Positions 39,445-47,965 of a stretch of DNA of 64,000 nt are shown here, in pieces. The notes beneath the pieces were generated by a model. The model saw only the letters and a program-made list of their open reading frames with translations. It was not told the origin of the DNA and searched no databases. The stretch is from CAUJGQ01 sp042408665 (GTDB taxonomy: Bacteria; Chloroflexota; Dehalococcoidia; CAUJGQ01). The DNA is taken from assembly GCA_042408665.1 (NCBI GenBank), contig JBHOQW010000208.1:3839-67838 (forward strand), given 5' to 3'. The translations under genes were made by a program, and so were the position numbers. Position 1 is the first letter of the stretch. Every line of letters starts with the position of its first letter.

Positions 39445-40053
39445 TCACCGCGCCTCCGCGGCCAGCGGATGGCGGCCGTTCCCGTTGCCCGCGGGGGACA
39501 TGGTCACGGCCGCCGTGCGGTCTGCATCCTGATCGGTCTCCTCTTTTGCCACCGGGTTCCCGGCCAGCTCGCCGGGTCGGCGGCGGGCCGGCGTACCCGC
39601 AGGGCTGCTGGCTCGTATCCCGGCCGTGGGTGCGGGCTGGGTGGCCTCGGGGGCCGGCTGCGCCGGGCGGTGCGGGCGCTCCTGGCCGGGCCGGAACATG
39701 CGCAGCTCGCCCTGGTAGAAGGCGCCCTCGTGCACGACGGTCACCGCAGCGCTGACGCTGGCCGCCACGCGGCCGGAGGGCAGGATCTCGAAGCGGCTGT
39801 CGCAGGCGATCTCGCCCTCAAACTGGCCGGCGACGATCACGTTGCCGGCGATCACGCGCGCGTTGACCTGTGCCGTCTCGCCCACGAACACGGTGCCGCG
39901 GCATTCGATCTCACCTTCGTAGCGGCCATCGATGCGCAGGTCGTGCGGCGTGCGGTAACTGCCGGTGAAATGCGAGTCGCGATCGATGAGGCTGACGCTG
40001 GGCGACGATGCCGGCGGTTGGGGGGAGGTACGCAGCGCAGAGCTCTCGTTCAT
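39445..40053 (-). CDS. Bactofilin-family protein, 202 aa
   Basis: A bactofilin: a polymer-forming cytoskeletal protein of a right-handed beta helix. The core is FTGSYRTPHDLRIDGRYEGE, CRGTVFVGETAQVNARVIAG, then NVIVAGQFEGEIACDSRFEI and LPSGRVAASVSAAVTVVHEG, with a repeat of about 17-18 residues. The C-terminal 85 residues are a disordered Pro/Ala/Gly tail. It starts at ATG 40053 with AAAGGA upstream. It follows the second bactofilin by 40 bases on the same strand, and the two may form a co-polymer. Confidence 0.87.
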   Translation of the reverse strand: MNESSALRTSPQPPASSPSVSLIDRDSHFTGSYRTPHDLRIDGRYEGEIECRGTVFVGETAQVNARVIAGNVIVAGQFEGEIACDSRFEILPSGRVAASVSAAVTVVHEGAFYQGELRMFRPGQERPHRPAQPAPEATQPAPTAGIRASSPAGTPARRRPGELAGNPVAKEETDQDADRTAAVTMSPAGNGNGRHPLAAEAR

Positions 40054-40093
40054 GGCGTATCCTTTCTGGCAGCGCGACCGGCGGCCGTCCGGG

Positions 40094-40762
40094 TCAGGAA
40101 CGGGCGGTCACACCCTCGCGACGCATCTGAAACTTGCTCTCGATGAAGGCGCCCTCATGGACCACCAGCGTGCCGGTGTCGATTTCGCCCCGGGCGCTGC
40201 CCCCGGGCAGGATCTCCAGCCGCTCCTCGCACCGGAGCTGGCCCTCGATCTCACCCGCGAGGATGACGCTGCGGGCCCGCACCACGCCCTGCACGCGCGC
40301 TTGTGGGGCCACGTACAGGGTGCCGCCGGTCTGGATCTCGCCCTGCAGCCGGCCTTCCACGCGCACGTCACCGGTGGAGCTGAGCTTGCCGTCCCACACC
40401 GCCTCTTTGGCCACCAGGCTGATGGCACCGGTGGCCGCGTTCAGCGCATCGGGCAGCGGACGCGGGGCCGGGGGTGGGCTGAAGGACGGGATGGCGGCCT
40501 CGGCGACGGGGGACGGGCTCTCACTCCGGCTCGGTGGAGCGGGCGACGCGGGCTCCGGGGTGGGCCGGCGGACCGCGGTGACCTCGCTCGGCGGTGCCGA
40601 TGCCCCCTCTCGCGGTTGGCCACGGAGCTGTGGGGCGAGCACCACGGTATCTTCCTCCAGGTCCGCGGCGCTCTCGTCCAGCTCGCGCTGGCGCTCGTCG
40701 ATCAGGCGGGAGATGCGTTCGTACCCTTCGTCGTCAAAGCGTTTCTTCTTGAAGAACGACAA
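40094..40762 (-). CDS. Bactofilin-family protein, 222 aa
   Basis: A second bactofilin with the core at the C-terminal half (GAISLVAKEAVWDGKLSSTG, DVRVEGRLQGEIQTGGTLYV, then APQARVQGVVRARSVILAGE and IEGQLRCEERLEILPGGSAR). The N-terminal half is basic (SFFKKKRFDDEGYERIS) followed by an acidic helix and a Pro/Ser-rich linker. Start is TTG at 40762 after GGAGG. The basic patch could bind the membrane or DNA. With its neighbour it forms a two-gene cluster that ends at the bidirectional hairpin. Confidence 0.85.
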   Translation of the reverse strand: MSFFKKKRFDDEGYERISRLIDERQRELDESAADLEEDTVVLAPQLRGQPREGASAPPSEVTAVRRPTPEPASPAPPSRSESPSPVAEAAIPSFSPPPAPRPLPDALNAATGAISLVAKEAVWDGKLSSTGDVRVEGRLQGEIQTGGTLYVAPQARVQGVVRARSVILAGEIEGQLRCEERLEILPGGSARGEIDTGTLVVHEGAFIESKFQMRREGVTARS

Positions 40763-41009
40763 CAGGCACCTCCGGGGTGGACATGCTGTGCAGGCGGTGG
40801 GGAGGTCACCGTGGCCATGGAGTGCAGAGCGGCGGCGCGCGCCCGGGGAGAGAGAGGCGGCGGTGGCACGCTATACGCATGGTAGCTGCCGTGCCGGCAA
40901 AGTCAATCGGGTTTGGCCCCACACCGCCGCCATTTGCGGCGATTTCTCCTCTACTTGACGTAAGCGCTGATACCTAACAGAAGCAGCGGAAAATGGTCCG
41001 GCGCGCGGC

Positions 41010-42605
41010 TCAGCGTACGGCGTCGGTGATCAGGGTGGTCTCGACCTCCTGCCGGTAGTCGGCCACGGCGGCGGCGATCTGATTGGCGTTCCACCCCAGC
41101 TCCCGGGCGAGGAGCGCGGCGGCCCGCGGGGCGGCGTCCAGGCCGCGACAACGGTTCCAGCCGCACGGCGTGCGACGCAGAAGGACGTCGGCCACGGTAC
41201 AGGCCAGCTCGTGCCGCGCCGCGTACACCACCTGGGCGCCGATGTCCGGTCCATGCGGGCAGAGCGGCTCCGCCAGAGCCGGATCGAGGCGCGCCAGCGC
41301 CAGAACCAACCCGGTCCGCCCGCCGTAGATGGATACCAGGTGCCGCGTGAGGGCGTCCTCCGCCGCCGGCGCGACGTCGGGCACCAGCGGCAGCGTCGCG
41401 GTGCGGCAGGGTGGGGTGGTGCGTCCCAGCAGGTGGACGGCAAGGTTAACTGTCTCTTCGGCCACGTGCCGGTAGCCGGTGAGCTTGCCGCCCACGATGG
41501 AGATGAGGCCGCCCAACCCTTCGGCGTCGTGCCGGTGCAGGAAGTGGCGGCGCGTGATCGCCCCGGCCTGGCGGCCTTCCGCCCGCGGCAGGGGGCGCAC
41601 GCCGGCGAAGGCGTACAGCACCGCCTCCGGCCCGAGCGGCGCGCCGGGCAGCACGCGTGCCGCCTCGGCCAGCAGGTAGGCCACGTCGCGCTCGCCAGGC
41701 CGGACCGCGCCCGGGTCACCGGTAAAGGGGTCATCGGTGGTGCCGATCAGGTGGTAGCCGCGCCAGGGCACGATGAAGAACGGCCGGCCGTCCGCACCCG
41801 CCTCCGCGTAGATGGCGCGGCGCGGTCCCGCCCCGCCAAAATCGACCACGAGGTGACTGCCGCGCGTGCCGCCGATGCGATCGCCGCGGGCGCCGGCCCG
41901 GCGCAGTACCTGGTCCACCCACGGGCCGGCCGCGTTCACGACCACGCGGCCGCGCAGCTCCACCTCCTCACCCGCCAGGCGGTCGCGGGCGATCACCGCC
42001 CGCACGCGCCCCCGCGCGGCGCGCAGGCGCACCGCCTCCAGGTAGTTGAACGCCAGGGCGCCCGCCTCCACGGCGCCGAGAACGTTCTCCAGGCAAAGCC
42101 GCTCCGGAAACGGGGCGTGGGCGTCGCAGTACGCGAAGCCACCCCTGAGGCCAGCGCGGTTCAGCGCCGGCTCCAGGGCGGCGACCGCCTCCGGGCGCAG
42201 CGAACGGTGGCGCGGCAGGCCTGTCCCCAGCGCCAGGAGGTCATACAGCCATAGGCCGGCCTGTACGGTGCGGTAGCCGTAGCGTCCACCGTGGAAGATG
42301 GGCACCAGAAACTCTAGCGGCCGCACGAGGTGCGGGGCGATGCGCAGCAGCACGGAGCGCTCGCGCAACCCCTCGTACACCAGCCGCCACTCGCGATGTT
42401 CCAGATAGCGCAGGCCGCCGTGGATCAGCTTGGTGGAGCGCCAGGTGGTGCCGAAGCCGAAGTCGTGCCGCTCGATCAGCAGCACCGACAGGCCGCGCAG
42501 CGCGGCATCGCGCGCCACGCCGGCGCCGTTGATGCCGCCGCCGATCGCGATCAGGTCGAACTCCCGACCGACCGCCTCCCGCAGGGCGGCCCGCCGCTCA
42601 CGCAT
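41010..42605 (-). CDS. glpD: FAD-dependent glycerol-3-phosphate dehydrogenase
   Basis: Oxidises sn-glycerol-3-phosphate to dihydroxyacetone phosphate at the membrane and passes electrons to the quinone pool. The 531-aa length fits GlpD/GlpA. The dinucleotide fold GGGINGAG is at 22-29, WRSTKLIHGGLRYLE and GGTRGSHLVVDFGG are family blocks, and IGTTDDPFTGDP and ISIVGGKLTGYRHVAEET mark the C-terminal cap region. The ATG overlaps the glpK stop by eight bases (ATGCGTGA), so the two are translated together. No glpF (facilitator) gene is in the window. Confidence 0.93.
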   Translation of the reverse strand: MRERRAALREAVGREFDLIAIGGGINGAGVARDAALRGLSVLLIERHDFGFGTTWRSTKLIHGGLRYLEHREWRLVYEGLRERSVLLRIAPHLVRPLEFLVPIFHGGRYGYRTVQAGLWLYDLLALGTGLPRHRSLRPEAVAALEPALNRAGLRGGFAYCDAHAPFPERLCLENVLGAVEAGALAFNYLEAVRLRAARGRVRAVIARDRLAGEEVELRGRVVVNAAGPWVDQVLRRAGARGDRIGGTRGSHLVVDFGGAGPRRAIYAEAGADGRPFFIVPWRGYHLIGTTDDPFTGDPGAVRPGERDVAYLLAEAARVLPGAPLGPEAVLYAFAGVRPLPRAEGRQAGAITRRHFLHRHDAEGLGGLISIVGGKLTGYRHVAEETVNLAVHLLGRTTPPCRTATLPLVPDVAPAAEDALTRHLVSIYGGRTGLVLALARLDPALAEPLCPHGPDIGAQVVYAARHELACTVADVLLRRTPCGWNRCRGLDAAPRAAALLARELGWNANQIAAAVADYRQEVETTLITDAVR

Positions 42606-44091
42606 CGGCCCAACCCTTGACCCGCTGCACGGCCCGGCGCCAGTTGTGGATGAGGCGCGCCCGCGTCTCGGCCGGCATGGCGGGCTGAAACGTGCGTGCG
42701 GGCGCCGTTCCGCTCGGCAGGACGTCCGTGCCGGGCCACACGCCGGCGCCCAAACCGGCAAGAGAGGCGGCGCCCAGGGCGGTGATCTCCGTGACCGCCG
42801 GACGCACCACCGGCCGGCCGAGCAGGTCCGCCTGGATCTGCATCAACAGGTCGTTGGCCGCGCCGCCGCCGTCGACCCGCAGCTCGGCAAGCGGCTGGCC
42901 GGCCGACCGCTCCATCGCCTCGACGACGTCCAGGGTCTGCAGGGCGATGGCCTCCAGGGTGGCGCGGGCGATATGCGCGCGCGTGCTACCGCGCGTGAGG
43001 CCCAAGATGGCGCCGCGCGCGTACATGTCCCAGTGCGGCGCCCCTAGGCCGGTGAAGGCGGGGACGACCACCACGCCGCCGCTGTCGGGCACGGAGGCGG
43101 CCAGTGGCTCGCACTCCTCGGGTGCGGTGATGATGCCCAGTCCCTCGCGCAGCCACTGCACCGCCGCCCCGGCGACGAAGACGCTGCCCTCCAGGGCATA
43201 CTGCGGCGTGCCGTCCGCCGAGGCGGCCGCGGTCGCGAGCAGGCCGTCACCGGGGTCGATACGTCGGCCGCCGGTGTGCATGAGCAGGAAACAACCCGTG
43301 CCGTAGGTGTTCTTGGCCGCACCCGGCGCCACGCATCCCTGTCCGAACAGCGCCGCCTGCTGGTCGCCGGCCACACCGGTGATCGGCACCGCCGCACCCA
43401 GCCATTCCGGCGCCGCGATGCCGAAGTCGGCCACGGAGGGCCGCACCTCCGGAAGCAGGGCGGCGGGGACGCCCAACGCCGCGAGCAGGTCGGGGTCCCA
43501 GCGCAGGGTGTCCAGGTTGAGCAGCATGGTGCGGGAGGCGTTGGTGCGGTCGGTGACGTGGGCGGCGCCACCGGTGAGCTTCCAGATAAGCCAGGTGTCC
43601 ACCGTGCCGAAGGCCAGGTCACCGCGCTCGGCGGCGGCGCGGGCGCCGGGGACGTGGTCCAGCAGCCAGGCGATCTTGGTGGCGGAGAAGTAGGCGTCCG
43701 GGATGAGGCCGGTACGCGCGCGGATGAGGTCCGTCAGGCCGCGGGCGCGCAGCTCTTCGACCAGCGGCGCGGTGCGTCGGCACTGCCAGACGATGGCGTT
43801 GGCCACCGGACGTCCGCTGCCCCGCTCCCACAGCAGGGTGGTCTCGCGCTGGTTGGTGATACCGATGCAGGCCAGCTCGCGGGCGACGACCCCCGCCTGA
43901 GCCAGCGCCGCCCGTGCCGCCGCGAGCTGGCTCTGCCAGATCTCCTCCGGGTCGTGCTCCACCCACCCTGGTTGCGGAAAGATCTGGCGGAACGCGCGTT
44001 GGCCGACGCCGCGCACGTCGCCGCGTTCGTCGAACACGATGGCGCGCGAACTGGTGGTCCCCTGGTCCAGGGCCAGCACCCAGCCGGGCAC
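42598..44091 (-). CDS. glpK: Glycerol kinase
   Basis: Phosphorylates glycerol with ATP. The 497-aa length is normal. Seen are LALDQGTTSSRAIVFD near residue 6, ITNQRETTLLWERGSGRPVA, and KNTYGTGCFLLMHTGG, then the terminal VDGGGAANDLLMQIQADLLG and EITALGAASLAGLGAGVW. The GTG start has a GAGG site. It is first in a two-gene leftward operon with glpD. An imperfectly characterised inverted repeat (44126-44160) lies 35 bases upstream. The longer open frame to 44649 is not coding. Confidence 0.95.
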   Translation of the reverse strand: MPGWVLALDQGTTSSRAIVFDERGDVRGVGQRAFRQIFPQPGWVEHDPEEIWQSQLAAARAALAQAGVVARELACIGITNQRETTLLWERGSGRPVANAIVWQCRRTAPLVEELRARGLTDLIRARTGLIPDAYFSATKIAWLLDHVPGARAAAERGDLAFGTVDTWLIWKLTGGAAHVTDRTNASRTMLLNLDTLRWDPDLLAALGVPAALLPEVRPSVADFGIAAPEWLGAAVPITGVAGDQQAALFGQGCVAPGAAKNTYGTGCFLLMHTGGRRIDPGDGLLATAAASADGTPQYALEGSVFVAGAAVQWLREGLGIITAPEECEPLAASVPDSGGVVVVPAFTGLGAPHWDMYARGAILGLTRGSTRAHIARATLEAIALQTLDVVEAMERSAGQPLAELRVDGGGAANDLLMQIQADLLGRPVVRPAVTEITALGAASLAGLGAGVWPGTDVLPSGTAPARTFQPAMPAETRARLIHNWRRAVQRVKGWADA

Positions 44092-44125
44092 GGCGCACCT
44101 CGCTCGACCTCCAGTGTAGCCGCCC

Positions 44126-44160
44126 CAGCCGTGAGGGGCGACAGCCACCTGACACGGCTG
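44126..44160. repeat. 8-bp inverted repeat upstream of glpK
   Basis: CAGCCGTG (44126-44133) and CACGGCTG (44153-44160) are perfect complements 19 bases apart, just upstream of glpK. They might be an operator or the base of a leader hairpin. No consensus known to me matches. Confidence 0.35.
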
Positions 44161-44286
44161 TTTTGTAGCTTTAGTTAGGATAGAGAGCGGGCAAGATCCC
44201 CTGGACGTCGTGGACCACGGTCGCGAGCGATCGGCGCGCCGCGACGGGGCGTATGATCGATGCACCGTGAGCCGGGAGCGCTGGTC

Positions 44287-45312
44287 GTGACCGCGCGGGT
44301 CACTAATACCACGCTGTTGCTGCTGCTTGTGCTGGAGGGCGCCAGCGGTGTTGGCAGCTTCCTCGTCGGTGCGCCGGGCGGCCGCTGGGTGGTGGCGTTG
44401 CACGGCGCCGGCGGCTGGGCGCTGGCCGTGCTCCTCCTGTGGAAGGCGCGCGTGATACGGCGGGCACTGCGGCGCAAGGGTCCCAGTGGACGGGTGCTGC
44501 CCTCGCTCGCGCTCCTCGCGCTTTTGGCGGCGACGCTGGCCAGCGGTCTGGCGTGGAGCTGGTTTGCCCCCGGCCCCGTGCTTGGCTACCCGGTGCTCAC
44601 CTGGCACGTGGGCGCGGCCTTGCTGATGGCGCCGCTGCTGGCCCCGCACGTGCGCGCGGGTTGGCCGCGTCCAGCTCGGCGCGACCTGGTGGGGCGGCGG
44701 TTGTTCCTGTACCGCGGGGCGCTGGCGCTGGCCGGCGGCGCCCTGTGGGCGGGCGGTGAGGGGCTGATGCGTCTGGCCCGCCTACCCGGTGGCCGGCGTC
44801 GGTTCACCGGCTCGCAGCCGGTGGCGTCATCGCACGGCAACGGCTTCCCCGTCACAAGCTGGCTGTTGGATGACCCCGTCCCGGTCGACGTGGCGTCCTG
44901 GCGGCTGCGCATCACGGGTGCGGTCGCCCGGCCGCTCGGTCTCAGTTTGGGCGAACTGGTGCCGACACATGATCAGGAGGCCGTGCTGGACTGCACCGGT
45001 GGCTGGTATGCGCGTCGCCGCTGGCAGGGGGTGGCGCTGGGCGCGCTTCTGGCCCGGGCAGGGCCGTTGCCGGGCGCGCGCAGCGTGGTCGTGCGCTCGG
45101 TGACGGGTTACGCGCGTCGGTTGCCCCTGCGGGAGGCGAAGCGGGCCTTGCTGGCCACACATGTGGACGGCGAACCCCTGAGCCACGGACATGGGGCGCC
45201 GCTGCGCCTGGTGGCGCCGGGCCGGCGCGGCTACGAGTGGGTGAAATGGGTGGAAGGCGTGGAGGTGAGCCGTCGCAGCCCGCTGTGGCGCTGGCCACTG
45301 CCGCCGCGGTAG
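44287..45312 (+). CDS. Membrane molybdopterin oxidoreductase (sulfite oxidase fold)
   Basis: A 341-aa protein of two halves. The N-terminal 165 residues hold about four membrane helices (NTTLLLLLVLEGASG, WVVALHGAGGWALAVLLL, SLALLALLAATLASG, GAALLMAPLLAP), with His39, His107 and His121 as possible heme ligands. The C-terminal half is an oxidoreductase molybdopterin-binding domain, with the molybdenum-ligating Cys236 in AVLDCTGGWYARR, and YEWVKWVEGVEVSRRSPLWR near the end. Such fusions resemble YedY/YedZ-type systems but in one chain. GTG at 44287 follows GGGAG; an ATG at 44260 lacks a site. The substrate is unknown. Confidence 0.8.
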   Translation: MTARVTNTTLLLLLVLEGASGVGSFLVGAPGGRWVVALHGAGGWALAVLLLWKARVIRRALRRKGPSGRVLPSLALLALLAATLASGLAWSWFAPGPVLGYPVLTWHVGAALLMAPLLAPHVRAGWPRPARRDLVGRRLFLYRGALALAGGALWAGGEGLMRLARLPGGRRRFTGSQPVASSHGNGFPVTSWLLDDPVPVDVASWRLRITGAVARPLGLSLGELVPTHDQEAVLDCTGGWYARRRWQGVALGALLARAGPLPGARSVVVRSVTGYARRLPLREAKRALLATHVDGEPLSHGHGAPLRLVAPGRRGYEWVKWVEGVEVSRRSPLWRWPLPPR

Positions 45313-45333
45313 CCGCGGCAACCACGATGACCC

Positions 45334-45406
45334 GGCCCGCCCTCACCCCCGGCCCCTCTACCGCAAGCGGGAGAGGGGTGGCCGAAGGCCGGGGTGAGGG
45401 CGGGCC
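45334..45406. repeat. Dispersed intergenic palindrome, copy B
   Basis: A perfect outer stem of 16 pairs (45334-45349 with 45391-45406) encloses an inner stem CCCCTCT/AGAGGGG with GCAAGC-like loop. It is the same element as 60310-60369 in the reverse orientation. It lies before the signal peptidase gene and, if a longer start were used, would be translated. Confidence 0.8.
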
Positions 45407-45488
45407 GGTGCGGCTCGCCGCCCTGCACGACGATCTCCCGCCCGACGACGGCGGCGCGGCGGTGTACGTCGCGGCGTGGGAGCGGACG

Positions 45489-46106
45489 ATGCCGCCGGTG
45501 GTGCCGGGACCGACGCGCCCGCGCGGGGCGCGCGGTGTGCGGGAGGCGGTGCAGACGTTGCTCTTGGCCGTGCTCATCTTCACCGCCACCAGCGCCGTCG
45601 TTCAGGGGCGCGAGGTGGAGGGGCGCAGCATGGAGCCCGCGCTGCGCCCGGGGCAGCGCCTGCTCATTAACCGCGGCGTCTACCTGCACCTGGACCCCGC
45701 GCGGCTGCGGGGGTGGTTGCCGTTCCTGCACATGGGCGAGGGAGCGCGCTACCTGTTCCACCGGCCGCGGCGCGGTGAGGTGATCGTGTTCGCGTCGCCC
45801 GTAGGTGGCGGTGAGGACCTGATCAAGCGCGTGATCGCCGTGCCGGGCGATCACATCCGCATCGCGGACGGGCAGGTGTACGTCAACGGGCGGCGGCTGG
45901 ACGAGCCGTACCTGCACGGCGCGGACACCGCCTGCCTCGGCCCGTGGTGCGACCTCATCCTCGGCCCGGATGCGTATTACGTGATGGGAGACAACCGGGC
46001 CAACAGCAGCGACTCCCGGTTGTGGGGCCCGGTGCCGGCGGGTAAGATCATCGGCAAGGCCTGGCTGATTTACCGGCCGTTGGCCGACTTTGGCCTCGCC
46101 CGCTGA
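45489..46106 (+). CDS. lepB: Signal peptidase I
   Basis: Removes signal peptides from exported proteins. From the ATG at 45489 (GGAG upstream) it is 205 aa with one N-terminal membrane helix (VQTLLLAVLIFTATSAVVQG). Catalytic Ser47 is in GRSMEP and Lys113 in LIKRVIAVPGD. The conserved box with GDNRANSSDSR is at the C-terminal part. The insert around LHLDPARLRGWLPFLHMGEG is longer than in short Gram-positive enzymes. The frame is open far upstream, but that would read through the dispersed repeat and is not supported. Confidence 0.92.
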   Translation: MPPVVPGPTRPRGARGVREAVQTLLLAVLIFTATSAVVQGREVEGRSMEPALRPGQRLLINRGVYLHLDPARLRGWLPFLHMGEGARYLFHRPRRGEVIVFASPVGGGEDLIKRVIAVPGDHIRIADGQVYVNGRRLDEPYLHGADTACLGPWCDLILGPDAYYVMGDNRANSSDSRLWGPVPAGKIIGKAWLIYRPLADFGLAR

Positions 46107-46133
46107 CGGTGAGCCGGCCAGGCGCGGGCGGCG

Positions 46134-46160
46134 CAGAGCAGACCGAACCGGTCTGCTCTG
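46134..46160. terminator. 12-bp hairpin between lepB and hpt
   Basis: CAGAGCAGACCG (46134-46145) and CGGTCTGCTCTG (46149-46160) form a perfect stem with loop AAC, 27 bases after the lepB stop and 29 bases before the hpt start. TT follows. It may end the lepB transcript or act as an attenuator for hpt. Confidence 0.5.
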
Positions 46161-46189
46161 TTCGCGCTGCGTCACATGCGTGGCGAGCG

Positions 46190-46744
46190 ATGGGCATCCG
46201 CGACGATATCGCCGAGGTGCTGCTCACGGAGGAGCAGATCCGCGCCCGAGTGAAGGAGCTGGGGGCGCAGATCAGCCGTGACTACCAGGGGCGCGACCTG
46301 CTCATCCTGTTCATCCTCAAGGGCGCGCTCATGTTCGTGGCCGACCTCATCCGCGAGATCGACATGCACGTGCACCTGGACTTCATGGTGGTGTCCAGCT
46401 ACGGCGCGCGCACCACCAGCAGCGGCTCGGTGCGCATCGTCACCGACATGCGCAGCGACGTGCGCGGTCGGCACGTGTTGATCGTGGAAGATATCATCGA
46501 CAGCGGCCTCACGCTGCACGAGATCATCCGGCACCTCCAGGTGCGGGAGCCGGCGAGCCTGGAGATCTGCACCCTGCTCTCCAAACCGGCGCGCCGGCAG
46601 GTACCGCTGAACGTGCGCTACGTGGGCTTCGAGATCCCGGACGCGTTTGTGGTCGGCTACTGCCTCGATTTCAATGAGCGGTACCGGAACCTGCCCTTCA
46701 TCGGCGTGCTCAAGCCGGAGTGTTACGACGGTCTGGTGGAGTGA
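46190..46744 (+). CDS. hpt: Hypoxanthine phosphoribosyltransferase
   Basis: Purine salvage enzyme that forms IMP (or GMP) from hypoxanthine (guanine) and PRPP. At 184 aa it matches the family. The PRPP motif reads VLIVEDIIDSGLTL near 101-114; FILKGALMFVADLIREI and SSYGARTTSSGSVRI are further blocks, and VGFEIPDAFVVGYCLDFNER closes the active site. ATG at 46190 gives the usual length; there is no strong Shine-Dalgarno. The 3' end overlaps a convergent glycosidase gene by 22 bases. PRPP synthetase and PRPP-using genes are also at 15-17.8 kb. Confidence 0.92.
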   Translation: MGIRDDIAEVLLTEEQIRARVKELGAQISRDYQGRDLLILFILKGALMFVADLIREIDMHVHLDFMVVSSYGARTTSSGSVRIVTDMRSDVRGRHVLIVEDIIDSGLTLHEIIRHLQVREPASLEICTLLSKPARRQVPLNVRYVGFEIPDAFVVGYCLDFNERYRNLPFIGVLKPECYDGLVE

Positions 46745-47898
46745 GGGGTGGCCGCGGAGGAGGGCCTTGCCCCCCCGAAGTAGGCGCGTGCCGCCTGCCA
46801 CAGCGACGCGTCGCCGCGGCGCTCGCGCAGGTAGGCCCACCACTCGGCGCCCCAGAAGTAGACGCGGGTAGCACCGGACCGGCGGGCGAGGGTCACGTTG
46901 CGCTCCAGCCAGGCCACCGAGAAGCTGCGCAGCTCGCGGGTGGGCAGGGCGCGGGGGTCGCGCGTCGCTTGCTCGTACGGCTCCGCCTGCAGCTCACCGA
47001 TCCACAGCTCCTTGCCGCGGCGGGCCGCCGCCCGCGCCTGACCGGGCAGGTCCGGCGTGAGCGGGCCGAGCTGGTAGGGAAACAGGTACAGCCATGGCCA
47101 GGGGCCGCGCTGGCGCTTGGTGTACACGGACTGGGCCAACACGTCCGCGTGGTCCAGGATCCAGCGGGGTGTGGGGTCGCCGCGGAACCAGCTCGCGTGC
47201 GACACTACCACCGGCAGGCGGCCGCCGGTCGCCCGGCGCACGGTTTCGATCTCGCGCGCCACCAGCGCCGGCCGCAGGTGTCGCTTATTGGCGTGGCCGC
47301 GGTAGTACACGAAGGGCTCGTTCTCCACCTGGATCGCCTCCACAGCGGGATGGGCGGCGAGGTGTCTGGCCGCGGCCTCCAGGTACGGGAAGAGGTGGTC
47401 CTGCACCAGCGCCGCATCCTCCGGGTAGCCCTCCGTGGGGATGGACGTCATCTGCTCCAGCCAACGGGGGAACCAGAACTCGGGCCAGCGCGGGCTTTTC
47501 ATGCCGATGACCACCACCGCCGTGGCGCCGCGGGCGTGCAGGGCGTCGAGCTGGGCGTCAATGGCGCGCCAGTCGTACCGGCCCGGCGCCGGCTCCGCCT
47601 CGCTCCAGTACACCGCCAGGCGGAAGCGGCGCACGCCCAGGTCGTCCAGGAGCTGCTCCAGCGTGCGCAGGCAGTCTAGCCCCAGCCAGGCGGCCCGTTT
47701 GCAGCTAAAGTTTGCCCCGAACTGGGGCGAGCCGAGCGGCGCGTGGGTGTACCACTGATCGTGCAGCAGGGAGAGCCCTGCCAGAAGCGGCAGCAAGATC
47801 AGGAGGGCGGGACGCACCGCACCGGGGTGACCCCGCGGTGCCGGTGCCGCGCGGCGTGGCGGTCCCTCCAGGACGGTGCGGGCCGTCGTTCTCCTCAT
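46723..47898 (-). CDS. Membrane-anchored glycoside hydrolase-like protein (clan GH-A pattern)
   Basis: A 391-aa protein with an N-terminal membrane helix (PALLILLPLLAGLSLL, 30-45) and a TIM-barrel catalytic domain. The acid/base candidate is Glu194 in QVENEP and the nucleophile candidate is Glu302 in LWIGELQAEPY. VRRFRLAVYWSEAEPAPGRY and VVVIGMKSPRWPEFW also fit a cellulase/beta-galactosidase-like barrel. It probably acts outside the cytoplasmic membrane on a polysaccharide; the substrate is unclear. The ATG at 47898 has only a weak AGAAG site. Its C-terminus overlaps the end of hpt on the other strand by 22 bases. Confidence 0.78.
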   Translation of the reverse strand: MRRTTARTVLEGPPRRAAPAPRGHPGAVRPALLILLPLLAGLSLLHDQWYTHAPLGSPQFGANFSCKRAAWLGLDCLRTLEQLLDDLGVRRFRLAVYWSEAEPAPGRYDWRAIDAQLDALHARGATAVVVIGMKSPRWPEFWFPRWLEQMTSIPTEGYPEDAALVQDHLFPYLEAAARHLAAHPAVEAIQVENEPFVYYRGHANKRHLRPALVAREIETVRRATGGRLPVVVSHASWFRGDPTPRWILDHADVLAQSVYTKRQRGPWPWLYLFPYQLGPLTPDLPGQARAAARRGKELWIGELQAEPYEQATRDPRALPTRELRSFSVAWLERNVTLARRSGATRVYFWGAEWWAYLRERRGDASLWQAARAYFGGARPSSAATPHSTRPS

Positions 47899-47965
47899 CT
47901 TCTGCCGTAGTGTACGATCCAGGGCGCGACGTGGTGGGGCGGGTCACCGCACAACGGAGGGAGCC

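Noticed and set aside
45340..45488. An earlier start for signal peptidase I
   Set aside because: It would translate the dispersed palindrome and add residues without family match. The ATG at 45489 has its own GGAG site.
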